A stretch of 64,000 nt of DNA from Paludibacter sp. (lineage in GTDB: Bacteria; Bacteroidota; Bacteroidia; Bacteroidales; Paludibacteraceae). The DNA lies in NCBI GenBank assembly GCA_028710895.1, contig JAQTTH010000004.1, forward strand, positions 186,001 through 250,000. Direction: 5' to 3'. The stretch's first letter is position 1. Each line of letters starts with the position of its first letter. Of the stretch, positions 52,582 through 62,105 are shown one piece after another. The notes beneath the pieces were generated by a model, which was given only the letters and a program-made list of their open reading frames with translations, was not told where the DNA came from and did not search any database. The position numbers and the translations under genes were made by a program.

Positions 52582-53262
52582 TTATTTCTTACTGAAAAAG
52601 AGATTAGCCAGTGAATTCAGGATGTAAAGCACAATGATTATGGGAAATGCGCCAAGTTTAAACAGTGCAATCATAATAACGCATTGAATCAAAAATATAT
52701 ATTGCACTCTGCTATCTTTCCACTTAAAACTTTTAAACTTAAGCGAAAACATAGGTATTTCAGTAACTAAAAGTCCGCTCATACCGATGATAAGCGCCAA
52801 AATCAGCCAACTATTATCAATCATAAAATCTGGAAATGAAAAGCCAATGCCAATCCAAAAAATGGCGTTTGCAGGAGTTGGCATTCCAATAAATGAAGTC
52901 GTTTGGCGTTCGTCGATATTGAACTTGGCTAACCGAAGTGCCGAGAAAACAGGAATTATAAATCCCGCAAAAGCCAACCACGCTGGGAGTGAAGTGTGTG
53001 ACAGCAATGAAAAAGCGACAACCCCGGGAGCAAGGCCAAAACTAACCATATCGGCTAAGGAGTCAAGTTCTTTTCCCATGGGGGAATAGGCATGGAGAGC
53101 ACGGGCAGCAAATCCATCCAGAAAATCGAATAAAGCTGCGAGTAGAACCAGTCCGAAAACTGCCGGATAGTTGCCCAGAAAACCATAATATACCGCTATA
53201 CTTCCGGCAAACAGATTGAGGCATGTAATGAAATTGGGGATGTGTTTTTTAATCATGTTCAT
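52582..53262 (-). CDS. pssA: CDP-diacylglycerol-serine O-phosphatidyltransferase
   Basis: Membrane enzyme making phosphatidylserine, precursor of phosphatidylethanolamine. The CDP-alcohol phosphatidyltransferase motif is present in modified form: LFDFLDGFAARALHAYSPMGKELDSLADMVSFGLAPG. About seven membrane segments follow. The ATG at 53262 is chosen: AAGGAG (overlapping the dtd stop region) lies 10 bases upstream, and longer versions would overlap dtd. 226 residues. Confidence 0.93.
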   Translation of the reverse strand: MNMIKKHIPNFITCLNLFAGSIAVYYGFLGNYPAVFGLVLLAALFDFLDGFAARALHAYSPMGKELDSLADMVSFGLAPGVVAFSLLSHTSLPAWLAFAGFIIPVFSALRLAKFNIDERQTTSFIGMPTPANAIFWIGIGFSFPDFMIDNSWLILALIIGMSGLLVTEIPMFSLKFKSFKWKDSRVQYIFLIQCVIMIALFKLGAFPIIIVLYILNSLANLFFSKK

Positions 53263-53269
53263 TATGGTT

Positions 53270-53722
53270 TTACTCCTTATTTTTACTGTCAATCCAGATT
53301 GTTACGGGTCCGTTATTCACCAAAGCCACTTTCATATCGGCGGCGAAGGTTCCTGTTTGCACTTCTTTGCCCAGTTGCTGACTCAACGATTTACAAAAAT
53401 GCTCATAGAGCGGAATGGCGATTTCGTGTTTGGCTGCTTTGATATAGGATGGGCGATTCCCCTTTTTGGTCATAGCGTGGAGCGTAAACTGGCTAACTAT
53501 CAATAATTCACCATTGATATCCACCACCGATCGGTTCATCACTCCATTTTCATCATCGAAAATGCGTAAACCAACTACTTTTCCGGCTAGCCAATTGCTG
53601 TCTTCGAGAGTGTCATCATTTTCAATCCCAACCAAAACCAATAAGCCTGCCCGAATCTGAGCTTTTATTTTCCCATCTATCTCTACAGAAGCCTCATTCA
53701 CACGTTGAATTAAAATCCGCAT
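53270..53722 (-). CDS. dtd: D-aminoacyl-tRNA deacylase
   Basis: Removes D-amino acids (and glycine) mischarged on tRNA. 150 residues with MRILIQRVNEASVEIDGKI at the N-terminus, the SQF region LLIVSQFTLHAMTKKGNRPSY and the Gly-cisPro-type end ALVNNGPVTIWIDSKNKE (variant NGPVT). A -7 element, TAATTTTG on the minus strand, lies at 53751-53758. The stop is 7 bases before the pssA ATG, implying cotranscription. Confidence 0.95.
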   Translation of the reverse strand: MRILIQRVNEASVEIDGKIKAQIRAGLLVLVGIENDDTLEDSNWLAGKVVGLRIFDDENGVMNRSVVDINGELLIVSQFTLHAMTKKGNRPSYIKAAKHEIAIPLYEHFCKSLSQQLGKEVQTGTFAADMKVALVNNGPVTIWIDSKNKE

Positions 53723-53824
53723 TTATTTAAATTGATGTATTTATAATCAACAAAATTACGAAAAATTATTGATAGTCTATTTTTGCAGCATTTGGCTTTA
53801 AATTATTTTCGCATATTCAATAAA

Positions 53825-53856
53825 AAAGACCGTTGTAATTGCTCACAACGATCTTT
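53825..53856. terminator. korAB terminator
   Basis: Arms AAAGA-x-CGTTGT and ACAACG-x-TCTTT (53825-53836, 53845-53856) with one mismatch. On the minus strand, downstream of korB, it continues into a T run. Confidence 0.75.
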
Positions 53857-53882
53857 CTAGTCTGTTTTTTGTTCAGTTTGAA

Positions 53883-54908
53883 TTACATCTCCCACTGTTC
53901 GCAGGTCGAGATCAAATCATCAAATGTTTTGATTTTTGATTTTGCCTGAACTTCAGCAATTTGTGCTTCTACAGCGCGATCGTATGTTTCATCTTCAACG
54001 GCACGAATTACTCCCATTGCAATCGGCATATCAGGACCTTCCATCATGGCCAGTTTGAAATGAAGTGTAGTATCTTCGCAAGTTGCATCATGAACAAGCA
54101 GGTCTTTTTCGGTTACACCATTTTCGCCAATTGTTACAACTTTCAGATTGAAACCGTTCAAAACAAGTCCTTTATCTCTGTCTTTTCCGAAAATCATTGG
54201 TTTACCATCTTCTAAAAAGATCAGGCGGTCAGCACGTGTATCACGTTGAGCCAACCAATCATGCGCACCATCGTTGAAGATGACACAGTTTACAAGGCAT
54301 TCTACCAATGAAGTCCCTTTGTGTTTAGCAGCAGCTAACATGGTCGATTGCGCGTTCTTTAAGTCAACATCAAGCAGTCGGGCGAAGAATGTGCCACGCG
54401 CGCCGAAAGTAAGCTCTGCGGGGCGGAAAGGACGCTCTACGGTTCCGAATGGTGACGACTTAGTGACGAATCCTTTTTTTGTGGTTGGAGAATATTGACC
54501 TTTTGTTAAACCGTAAATCTGGTTATTGAAAAGCAATACATTTATATCTACATTACGACGAACGCTGTGAATGAAATGATTTCCACCAATTGCCAAACAG
54601 TCACCGTCACCGGTTATTTGCCAAACGGTAAGTTCAGGATTAGCCACTTTTACACCGGTAGCCACTGCGGCTCCACGTCCGTGAATGGTGTGAAAGCCAT
54701 AACTGCTTGTGTAATACGGCAAACGTGATGAACAGCCAATGCCTGACACAACAGCTGTATTATGTGGAGCTATTCCAAGGTCGGCCATCACTTTTTGCAA
54801 GGAATTTAGTACGGCATAATCCCCGCAACCCGGGCACCAACGAACGTACTGATCGCTTTTAAAGTCTTTGGCTGTATATAGTACTGATTTTACTTCTGTA
54901 GTTTCCAT
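53883..54908 (-). CDS. korB: 2-oxoacid:ferredoxin oxidoreductase, beta subunit
   Basis: Thiamine-diphosphate subunit of a 2-oxoacid (probably 2-oxoglutarate) ferredoxin oxidoreductase. VRWCPGCGDYAVL is the conserved N-terminus; the ThDP motif is TGDGDCLAIGGNHFIHSVRRNVDINVLLFNNQIYGLTKGQ, and YTSSYGFHTIHGRGAAVATG precedes it. 341 residues. It lies 37 bases after the alpha subunit gene. It generates reduced ferredoxin and acyl-CoA in a reductive or anaerobic TCA branch. Confidence 0.94.
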   Translation of the reverse strand: METTEVKSVLYTAKDFKSDQYVRWCPGCGDYAVLNSLQKVMADLGIAPHNTAVVSGIGCSSRLPYYTSSYGFHTIHGRGAAVATGVKVANPELTVWQITGDGDCLAIGGNHFIHSVRRNVDINVLLFNNQIYGLTKGQYSPTTKKGFVTKSSPFGTVERPFRPAELTFGARGTFFARLLDVDLKNAQSTMLAAAKHKGTSLVECLVNCVIFNDGAHDWLAQRDTRADRLIFLEDGKPMIFGKDRDKGLVLNGFNLKVVTIGENGVTEKDLLVHDATCEDTTLHFKLAMMEGPDMPIAMGVIRAVEDETYDRAVEAQIAEVQAKSKIKTFDDLISTCEQWEM

Positions 54909-54945
54909 AATTTGAATTTTCTTTAATTACCGACTAAGTTTTGGA

Positions 54946-56793
54946 TTACAATAATTCGCTGAAATCAGCCTCTAACTCAGCCACTGTAAATGGTTGTCCC
55001 TGAACTTTGTTGTATTGCAGGAATTCAACTCCGGGAACTTTCGAGCGGAGGAAAGTTGCAAATTGTCCACTGTTCAATTCACACACAACCACTTTTTTGT
55101 AACCCTGAATAACTTCTACAGCATTCTTTGGAAGTGGGTTGATAAAATTGAAATGTGCTAATGCAATTTTCTTTCCGGCTTTGTTCAGGTTGTTTACCGC
55201 AGTCATTAAATGTCCGTGTGTTCCACCCCATCCAATTACCAGCATGTCGGCATCAACGTTTCCTTCCACTTTTACATCAGGTAGGAAATTGCTTATATAG
55301 TCCACTTTTGCCTGACGTGTATTCACCATTTTTTCGTGATTAAACGGATCGGTAGAAATACATCCGGTTGCGTAGTCTTTTTCCAAACCACCATTGCGGT
55401 GTCCGAAACCTTCTTTACCCGGGAAGCTCCAATAGCGAACTTTTGATTTTTCGTCACGCGAAGTTACCTTCGTGGTGTCTTCCGTACCCGCTTTTGCGTA
55501 ATTCGGTTTAATCTCAGCCAAATCAGCCAGTTTTGGAAGTTTCCAAAGCGAAGTTCCGTTTCCGATAAATGCATCAGTCAACAGAATGACAGGTGTCATA
55601 TGCTCAAGAGCAATTTTACTTGCCATATAGGCATAATGGAAACAATCATCAGGTGTTCCGGCAGCCATTACAACAGCTGGACTTTCACCATTACGACCGT
55701 AAAGAGCCTGCAATAAGTCTGTCTGTTCTGTTTTTGTTGGTAAACCGGTTGAAGGGCCTCCACGCATAACATCCACTACTACCAAAGGTAATTCTGCCAT
55801 TACTGCCAGTCCAATTGCTTCTGCTTTCAATGCCAATCCGGGACCTGAAGTACTTGTTGCAGCAAGGCTTCCGGCAAAGGCAGCGCCAATTGCTGAAGTG
55901 ATACCGGCAATTTCATCTTCTGCCTGTACAACTTTCACACCCATGTCTTTGCGGTTAGCAAGTTCGTGCATAATGTCAGTAGCAGGAGTGATAGGATAAC
56001 TACCTAAAAATAATTGTAAGCCTGCTTTTTGAGCCGCTGCAATCAATCCCCAGGCAGTAGCTTTGTTACCGCTGATACTTGTATATTTTCCTTTTGGAGT
56101 TTCGTGCGATTTTTCAACAAGGAATGTTGAAACGGTGAGGTGCAAATTGTTTCCGTAGTTGAAACCATCTGTCAATACTTTTACGTTTGCCTCAAGAATT
56201 GTTGGCTTTTTTCCGAATTTATTGGTTAGGAAATGAATTGCCTGATCAATAGGGCGGTTGAACAACCAGCAAATCAAACCAAGTGCAAACATGTTTTTGC
56301 TTCGCAAAACAGTTTTGTTATCGAATCCAAATCCATCGAGGCTACTTTGTGTCAGCGACGAAAGTGGAGCCGGGATTAATTGTATTGTATCTGAAATGGA
56401 TAATTCTGCAAAAGGATTTTCGGTTGTGAAACCGGCTTTTTCGAAATCGGATTTCTCGAATGAATCAACATCGTAAATAATAACTCCGTGTTTCTTTACA
56501 CCAGTGGCATTTACTTTCAATGCTGCCGGATTCATCACCACTAATACATCGGCATCGTCGCCCGGAGTATATATTTTACTTGATCCTAAATGTACCTGAA
56601 ATCCTGATACGCCTCCAACTGTTCCCTGTGGAGCACGAATTTCAGAGGGGAAATCAGGAAAAGTGGAAATTTCATTTCCTAATATGGCCGAGAGGTTAGA
56701 AAATAAGGTTCCTGTGAGTTGCATTCCATCTCCAGAGTCACCCGAAAAGCGCACCACTACATTATCCAACTCGGTAGTTTTCGTTTTATCCAT
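54946..56793 (-). CDS. korA: 2-oxoacid:ferredoxin oxidoreductase, alpha subunit (gamma-alpha fusion)
   Basis: 615 residues. The N-terminal gamma-type domain (about 1-190; VVRFSGDSGDGMQLTGTLFS, FPSEIRAPQGTVGGVSGFQVH) is fused to the alpha pyrimidine-binding domain (GLQLFLGSYPITPATDIMHELA, VVQAEDEIAGITSAIGAAFAG, TSTSGPGLALKAEAIG, MRGGPSTGLPTKTEQTDLLQALYGRNGE). This arrangement is typical of KorA/OorA-like enzymes. A consensus promoter precedes it, and korB follows as partner. Confidence 0.94.
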   Translation of the reverse strand: MDKTKTTELDNVVVRFSGDSGDGMQLTGTLFSNLSAILGNEISTFPDFPSEIRAPQGTVGGVSGFQVHLGSSKIYTPGDDADVLVVMNPAALKVNATGVKKHGVIIYDVDSFEKSDFEKAGFTTENPFAELSISDTIQLIPAPLSSLTQSSLDGFGFDNKTVLRSKNMFALGLICWLFNRPIDQAIHFLTNKFGKKPTILEANVKVLTDGFNYGNNLHLTVSTFLVEKSHETPKGKYTSISGNKATAWGLIAAAQKAGLQLFLGSYPITPATDIMHELANRKDMGVKVVQAEDEIAGITSAIGAAFAGSLAATSTSGPGLALKAEAIGLAVMAELPLVVVDVMRGGPSTGLPTKTEQTDLLQALYGRNGESPAVVMAAGTPDDCFHYAYMASKIALEHMTPVILLTDAFIGNGTSLWKLPKLADLAEIKPNYAKAGTEDTTKVTSRDEKSKVRYWSFPGKEGFGHRNGGLEKDYATGCISTDPFNHEKMVNTRQAKVDYISNFLPDVKVEGNVDADMLVIGWGGTHGHLMTAVNNLNKAGKKIALAHFNFINPLPKNAVEVIQGYKKVVVCELNSGQFATFLRSKVPGVEFLQYNKVQGQPFTVAELEADFSELL

Positions 56794-56833
56794 TTGTTAT
56801 TTTGATAATAGTATTATAAGTTTTCGATGTTTG

Positions 56834-56864
56834 CAAATGTAATCATTTGACGTTAAAACTGCAA
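56834..56864 (-). promoter_or_regulatory. korAB promoter
   Basis: Minus-strand TTG (56862-56864), 20 bases, TACATTTG (56834-56841), 40 bases ahead of the korA ATG. Confidence 0.75.
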
Positions 56865-56957
56865 TTTTATTAACCTAAACATGCATAAACACCCGATTTT
56901 ATTCAGTTTTTGCAAGTTTGTCTGTATTTTTATTCAGACGGTCTCTGTTTTACTAAA

Positions 56958-57061
56958 ATTGCTTGTTTGGCAATTTAGAATTGCAGAATGAACTACAACT
57001 GAAAAATTGTCAAACAAGCAGTTATTTTTCAGTCCGACTATTATTGAAAAATAATAGTCGG
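56958..57061 (-). terminator. asnS terminator hairpin and adjacent inverted repeat
   Basis: A perfect 12-bp hairpin (57034-57045 and 57050-57061, loop gaaa) begins 13 bases after the asnS stop. Beyond it, an imperfect 19-base inverted repeat around GCTTGTTTGRCAATT extends to about 56958 and may form a second, larger stem. Confidence 0.65.
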
Positions 57062-57074
57062 TTGAGATAACAAA

Positions 57075-58472
57075 TTAGAAGTCCGCATTGTTCGGTGTAC
57101 GTGGAAAAGGAATTACATCGCGAATATTTGACATACCTGTAACGAACAATAATAAGCGTTCGAAGCCAAGACCAAAACCAGAGTGAGGTGCAGTTCCAAA
57201 CTTACGGGTTTCAAGGTACCACCAGATATCTTTTGTCGGTACGCCCATTTCGTCGGCACGGTTTTTCAGTTTGTCGTAGTCTTCTTCGCGTTGAGAACCA
57301 CCAATGATTTCTCCGATTTTGGGAAACAATACATCCATGGCACGAACAGTTTTTCCATCGTCGTTTTGCTTCATATAGAACGACTTAATCTCTTTCGGAT
57401 AATCAGTCAGGATAACCGGTTTCTGGAAATGTTGTTCAACCAGGTAGCGCTCGTGTTCCGATTGTAAATCGGTTCCCCAGCCAACCGGGAATTCAAATTT
57501 ATGTCCTTTGGCAATGGCAGCCATTAATATTTCAACTCCTTCAGTATAGGTAAGGCGTTTGAAATCGTTGTTTACAACAAATTGTAACCGTTCTATCAAT
57601 TCTTTGTCGTACATCGAGCTAAGGAAGTTGATATCGTCTTTGCAGTTATCCAATGCCCATTTCACACAATATTGAATAAAATCCTGTGCCAATTGCATGT
57701 TTTCTTCAATTTCGTTGAATGCAACTTCAGGTTCAATCATCCAAAACTCCGATAAGTGACGTGGAGTGTTTGAATTCTCGGCACGAAATGTTGGTCCGAA
57801 TGTATAAATGGACCCCATCGACATGGCGGCCAATTCGCCTTCGAGCTGACCCGATACAGTTAAACTGGCTTGTTTGCCAAAGAAGTCGTTGCTGTAATCT
57901 ATCTGACCCGTTTCGTCTTTCTTCAAATCGTACAGGTTCATGGTAGTCACCTGGAACATTTGTCCGGCACCTTCGCAGTCGGAAGCTGTAATGATGGGAG
58001 TATGGAAATAAAAGAATCCACGTTCGTGAAAGAAAGTGTGAATTGCCATTGCCATATTATGACGTATACGGAACACGGCACCAAACGTGTTTGTGCGTGG
58101 GCGTAAGTGGGCTATGTCACGCAGGAATTCCATAGTGTGCCCTTTCTTTTGCAATGGATATGCTTCGGGATCGGCAGTACCGTAGATTTCAATTTTTTCG
58201 GCCTGAATTTCTACCGATTGTCCTTGTCCAAGCGATTCGACCAATTTTCCGGTAACACTGATACAAGCTCCGGTAGTTATTGGTTTCAGATATTCGTCAC
58301 CGAATTTTTCATTATCTGCTACAACCTGAATATTGTGTATAGTCGATCCATCATTCAATGCAATGAAACTAACATTTTTATTACCACGGCGGGTACGAAC
58401 CCAACCTTTTATATTCACTTCGGCACCAAAATCGGCTCGCTTAAGCGCATCCACAATTATCGTTCTGCTCAT
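57075..58472 (-). CDS. asnS: Asparaginyl-tRNA synthetase
   Basis: Class II aminoacyl-tRNA synthetase. N-terminal OB-fold anticodon-binding domain ([25 protein letters not shown]), then the catalytic core with motif 1-2 region ([47 protein letters not shown]) and motif 3 ([29 protein letters not shown]). The ATG at 58472 ([16 protein letters not shown]) is preferred to one 69 bases upstream, which adds an unconserved tail. 465 residues. TACTTTTG at 58523-58530 on the minus strand may be its -7 element. Confidence 0.96.
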   Translation of the reverse strand: MSRTIIVDALKRADFGAEVNIKGWVRTRRGNKNVSFIALNDGSTIHNIQVVADNEKFGDEYLKPITTGACISVTGKLVESLGQGQSVEIQAEKIEIYGTADPEAYPLQKKGHTMEFLRDIAHLRPRTNTFGAVFRIRHNMAMAIHTFFHERGFFYFHTPIITASDCEGAGQMFQVTTMNLYDLKKDETGQIDYSNDFFGKQASLTVSGQLEGELAAMSMGSIYTFGPTFRAENSNTPRHLSEFWMIEPEVAFNEIEENMQLAQDFIQYCVKWALDNCKDDINFLSSMYDKELIERLQFVVNNDFKRLTYTEGVEILMAAIAKGHKFEFPVGWGTDLQSEHERYLVEQHFQKPVILTDYPKEIKSFYMKQNDDGKTVRAMDVLFPKIGEIIGGSQREEDYDKLKNRADEMGVPTKDIWWYLETRKFGTAPHSGFGLGFERLLLFVTGMSNIRDVIPFPRTPNNADF

Positions 58473-58567
58473 AAATTTATATTTAAAGAGAAAATCTGTA
58501 TTAAAATTTGAATTTGAGATTGCAAAAGTACTAATTTTCATTGGAAAATCAGCTCTTTAGAAACAAA

Positions 58568-58599
58568 AAAGCACCACATTCAGACTGAACGGGTGCTTT
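58568..58599 (-). terminator. Terminator of the GldJ-like gene
   Basis: AAAGCACC (58568-58575) and GGTGCTTT (58592-58599), with an inner TTCAG/CTGAA stem, ending on the minus strand in a run of six T. Confidence 0.8.
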
Positions 58600-58619
58600 C
58601 TGTAGAGGTATTGTAGCAA

Positions 58620-60119
58620 TTATTTTTTGGTTTCCATGTTTCCAATTTTGCTCATTGCGCAACGGAAGCCAATATCATTTGTACATTTATCCTGATCGAG
58701 GTAGCGGCGTGTTGAAGGATTTAACCAGTAAATTCTGTCTTTCCACGATCCACCTTTGTAAACACGCGTTTTATCTGTAATTTTCGGACGTAGAATGTCG
58801 GTAGGATCACTTTTAATTTTGCTGTTCAAATTAGCTAATCCGGTAGAGTCAGCAATTTGAAAATCAATTTGCGACATTGGATCACCATCTTTGTAACTAC
58901 GAACATCATCACCCTTAGCAACCTCTGTTGCAATTCGTCCAAGTGAGTCTATTTTATATACTTTATTTCCAAGTTCATCAACGTTTGAAACGATTGGAGT
59001 TAAGTATACATTTCCTCTGAATGAGTTATACTCAGAAACATCATCATTCGAAGTTGAACGGTATACATCCATTACCCATTCGTTTACGTTACCCGCCATG
59101 TTATACAATCCGAAATCGTTTGGATAATATGAATTTACAGCTGTTGTAATTGTAGCGCGGTCGTTCAGACTTCCTGAAGTTCCCATCATATCACCTCGTC
59201 CGCGAACAAAGTTTGCCTGCATTTGTCCCAATTGTCTTTTAGTTGGGTTTCTGGCTTGTGCACCCGACCATGGGTAAATTCTTCCTTCGGCAACATTTCC
59301 GTTTTTACCTGAAATAATAGCATATGCAGCAAATTCCCATTCAGCTTCAGTAGGCAGGCGGTATTCAAAGAACAGAATTCCATCCGATCTGTCTACTTTA
59401 CGGTTTTGTCCGTACAAATCTTTTTTGGGATTTTTACCGGCTACAGGTTGATAAGTTGACTGATTCAGGTATTTCTGTGTGTTAAACACAAAGTTGTTGG
59501 CAATTGAATCGTGATCTGTCAGATTTTTTAATTTCGAAAAATCCGGTGCAGCGATAATTCCTGCTCTTACAAGAGCTAACTCATTTACACGGTCAGTACG
59601 CCAGGTACAGTAATCCATTGCCTGTTCCCAGGTGATACCTACAACCGGATATTGATCGTATGAGGGGTGCGTGAAATAATTTTCAAGGTATGGCTCATTA
59701 TAAGCTAATTCTTCGCGCCAAATTTTATCGTCGGGCATTGATTTAGCCACCAGTCTTGGAGCAGTTTTGCTAAAAACCAATTTCATCCAATTGGTGTACT
59801 CGCGCCAATCAACATTTCTGATTTCGTATTCGTCCATATAAAATGAACTTACAGTAATTCTTCTCGCTCTGCTATCACGTGGGGCGGTAATATATTCTCC
59901 TTTTTCGCCCATAGTGAAAGATCCGCCTTCGATGGAAACCATACCACTTGGAACTTCTGTAATATAATCTTTCTTTACAGAGAATCCGGTACTGGTTTTA
60001 TCGTTGTAAGACCACCCTGTAACGCGGGAATAACTTTCGTTTGCAGGTTTACCAATACAACCGACTAAAGTTATCAAAAAGCATGCTGATGCTAATTTAG
60101 CAATGGATTTCAATTTCAT
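58620..60119 (-). CDS. gldJ: GldJ-like gliding/T9SS lipoprotein with formylglycine-generating-enzyme-like domain
   Basis: 499 residues. Lipoprotein signal KLKSIAKLASACFLITLVGC. The segment after the lipobox (YSRVTGWSYNDKTSTGF) matches GldJ better than its paralogue GldK/PorK. The SUMF1-type domain shows PSGMVSIEGGSFTMGEKG, SSFYMDEYEIRNVDWREYTNWM, PVVGITWEQAMDYCTWR, FEYRLPTEAEWEFAA, NMAGNVNEWVMDVY and GGSWKDRIYWLNPSTRRYLD, ending in IGFRCAM. In flavobacteria GldJ stabilises GldK and is needed for gliding and type IX secretion. No porLMN homologues follow; a terminator makes it monocistronic. Confidence 0.85.
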   Translation of the reverse strand: MKLKSIAKLASACFLITLVGCIGKPANESYSRVTGWSYNDKTSTGFSVKKDYITEVPSGMVSIEGGSFTMGEKGEYITAPRDSRARRITVSSFYMDEYEIRNVDWREYTNWMKLVFSKTAPRLVAKSMPDDKIWREELAYNEPYLENYFTHPSYDQYPVVGITWEQAMDYCTWRTDRVNELALVRAGIIAAPDFSKLKNLTDHDSIANNFVFNTQKYLNQSTYQPVAGKNPKKDLYGQNRKVDRSDGILFFEYRLPTEAEWEFAAYAIISGKNGNVAEGRIYPWSGAQARNPTKRQLGQMQANFVRGRGDMMGTSGSLNDRATITTAVNSYYPNDFGLYNMAGNVNEWVMDVYRSTSNDDVSEYNSFRGNVYLTPIVSNVDELGNKVYKIDSLGRIATEVAKGDDVRSYKDGDPMSQIDFQIADSTGLANLNSKIKSDPTDILRPKITDKTRVYKGGSWKDRIYWLNPSTRRYLDQDKCTNDIGFRCAMSKIGNMETKK

Positions 60120-60167
60120 AAATGATATGATGAATTAAATGATATGAATTGCTTTAAAACAATTTTG

Positions 60168-60175
60168 CAAAAATA
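60168..60175 (-). promoter_or_regulatory. Possible -7 element of the GldJ-like gene
   Basis: TATTTTTG on the minus strand, 48 bases before the ATG. No matching TTG at the right distance. Confidence 0.35.
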
Positions 60176-60325
60176 GTGATTTTTTCCTGTAAATTGCTAG
60201 TGAACTGCAAATTTTTCACAATTTCAAAAAAATCTCTCGCAATAATAACTGAATTTTGAATAAAAACGTATACTTTTATCTAATAATTTCTATTTTTTGA
60301 CAATAGTAAGCTTCTGTCGCCATAA

Positions 60326-60351
60326 TTTCTTACTTTTGCAAAAGTAAGAAA
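60326..60351. promoter_or_regulatory. 26-bp perfect palindrome containing a -7 element on each strand
   Basis: The palindrome is centred at 60338/60339. TACTTTTG reads rightward at 60331-60338 (toward folP, ATG 47 bases on) and, by symmetry, leftward at 60339-60346 (toward the GldJ-like gene). No well-spaced TTG is seen for either. Confidence 0.55.
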
Positions 60352-60385
60352 AACCTTTTTCAATTGTGTTGTTTTTCTCAAAATT

Positions 60386-61234
60386 ATGAGTGTTAATCCT
60401 CTGCAAATTAAATTGAATAATGAGTTGATAGATTTATCAACACCCATTGTTATGGGAATTGTGAATGCAACTCCGGATTCATTTTATAAGGGAAATCGTT
60501 TTACATCCGACAGAGCTATTTTGCATTGTGTTGAAAAAATCCTGAAACATGGCGGTACTATCGTTGATATCGGCGGATATTCAACAAGACCATCAGCCGA
60601 TGTTCCTTCGCTTGATGATGAGGTAAAACGGGTTTCTGAGGCCGTAGAATTGATTCTGCGTGAATTCCCGACAGCATTGATTTCTGTGGATACTTTCAGA
60701 TCTGCAGTTGTAAGGGAAGTTGTTCGGAATTACAGTGTGGCAATGATTAACGATGTGAGTGGTGGAACGTTGGACGATTTGATGTTTGAAACTGTTGCGG
60801 ACCTGGGAGTTGCCTACGTGCTTATGCATATGCGGGGTACACCACAAACAATGCAAAACCAAACTCAATACGATGACGTTGTATCAGAAGTGTTGCATTT
60901 TCTGGAGAAAAGAGTTGCTCAACTTCATTTGTTGGGCGTAAATGATATTGTAATTGATCCGGGCTTTGGTTTTGCAAAGACTGTAGAGCAAAATTACGAG
61001 TTGCTGAACAAGCTATCGTATTTTCAGGAATTAAATGTACCTGTATTGGCTGGAATTTCGAGAAAATCGATGTTGTATAATTTGCTCGGAACAGACGCAG
61101 AAGGAGCATTGAATGCTACAACAGCTGCCAATATGATTGCTTTGATGAACGGGGCCTCGATTTTGCGGGTTCACGATGTAAAGGAGGCAATGGAAGCGAT
61201 TAAAATTTATAACTACACAAAAAATAACGGGTAA
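60386..61234 (+). CDS. folP: Dihydropteroate synthase
   Basis: Condenses p-aminobenzoate with dihydropterin pyrophosphate in folate synthesis; target of sulfonamides. 282 residues, TIM barrel. IVMGIVNATPDSFYKGNRF (normally SFSDGG at the loop), GGTIVDIGGYSTRPSA, ISVDTFRSAVVRE, MINDVSGG, YVLMHMRGTPQTM, DIVIDPGFGFAKTVEQNYELL and LAGISRKSM are all recognisable. The diadenylate cyclase gene follows by 14 bases, so the two are probably cotranscribed. Confidence 0.96.
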   Translation: MSVNPLQIKLNNELIDLSTPIVMGIVNATPDSFYKGNRFTSDRAILHCVEKILKHGGTIVDIGGYSTRPSADVPSLDDEVKRVSEAVELILREFPTALISVDTFRSAVVREVVRNYSVAMINDVSGGTLDDLMFETVADLGVAYVLMHMRGTPQTMQNQTQYDDVVSEVLHFLEKRVAQLHLLGVNDIVIDPGFGFAKTVEQNYELLNKLSYFQELNVPVLAGISRKSMLYNLLGTDAEGALNATTAANMIALMNGASILRVHDVKEAMEAIKIYNYTKNNG

Positions 61235-61248
61235 TTAAGATTTAATAA

Positions 61249-62031
61249 ATGGGATTCCAAATAGGTTTTAAAGATATTGTAGATATTTTTTTGGTGGCTA
61301 TATTGCTTTACCAAACCTTTAAGCTACTCCGTAGAACCGGAGCTGCCAATGTCTTTTTGGGTATTTTAGCCTTTATTATTTGTTGGTTTCTGGTTTCATT
61401 TGTATTTAAAATGGAGCTTCTCGGTGGTATTTTCGATCGGGTGGTGAGTGTTGGAGCTTTTGCCTTAATTGTTCTTTTTCAGGATGAGATTCGACGATTC
61501 TTTTCACGTATTGGTACCCGTCGTAACTGGAGTACGCTAACATCTCTAAAACGATTTTTTGGAGCGGATACGAATCAGAATGAACAGGTGGATTTTGATT
61601 TAGTGCAGCTTGTACTTGCCTGCCGGGGGTTGTCAAAAAACTCTACAGGTGCATTAATTGTTATCACCCGCACACATAGCCTTGATTTTTACTCACAGTC
61701 AGGCGAACAAATCAACGCCACTATAAACTCCCGACTCGTTGAAAGTATTTTCTTTAAAAATAGTCCGTTGCACGATGGAGCGCTGATTATTTCGCAACGA
61801 CAAATGAAAGCGGCAGCCTGTATTTTGCCTGTGTCCAAAAATCAATCTATTCCGCGACGAATGGGGTTGCGGCATCGGGCTGCATTGGGTATTACCGAGC
61901 ATACAGATGCAATTGCTATTATTGTTTCCGAAGAGACCGGGCATATTTCGTATGCCATGAACGGGCAACTAACCGTCAACGTGAAGCCCGAACAACTTGA
62001 GCATTTCCTGTCGGAAGAACTGCAGAAATAA
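61249..62031 (+). CDS. cdaA: Diadenylate cyclase CdaA
   Basis: Membrane-bound synthase of the second messenger c-di-AMP from two ATP. Three N-terminal helices (about residues 8-85) precede the DAC domain with SRLVESIFFKNSPLHDGALIISQ (DGA motif) and SIPRRMGLRHRAALGITEHTDAIAIIVSEETG (RHR motif). 260 residues. CdaR and GlmM, usual partners in Firmicutes, are absent here, which is normal for Bacteroidetes. The folP-cdaA pairing recurs in this phylum. Confidence 0.95.
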   Translation: MGFQIGFKDIVDIFLVAILLYQTFKLLRRTGAANVFLGILAFIICWFLVSFVFKMELLGGIFDRVVSVGAFALIVLFQDEIRRFFSRIGTRRNWSTLTSLKRFFGADTNQNEQVDFDLVQLVLACRGLSKNSTGALIVITRTHSLDFYSQSGEQINATINSRLVESIFFKNSPLHDGALIISQRQMKAAACILPVSKNQSIPRRMGLRHRAALGITEHTDAIAIIVSEETGHISYAMNGQLTVNVKPEQLEHFLSEELQK

Positions 62032-62050
62032 GCTTTAATTATCAGAAACA

Positions 62051-62086
62051 AAAAACCGGAATTGCAATTAGCAGTCTCCGGTTTTT
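62051..62086. terminator. Bidirectional terminator between cdaA and the GH127-type gene
   Basis: AAAAACCGGA (62051-62060) and TCCGGTTTTT (62077-62086) form a perfect 10-bp outer stem with A and T runs on both sides. It serves the convergent genes. Confidence 0.8.
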
Positions 62087-62105
62087 GTTTACATCATATT
62101 CTATA

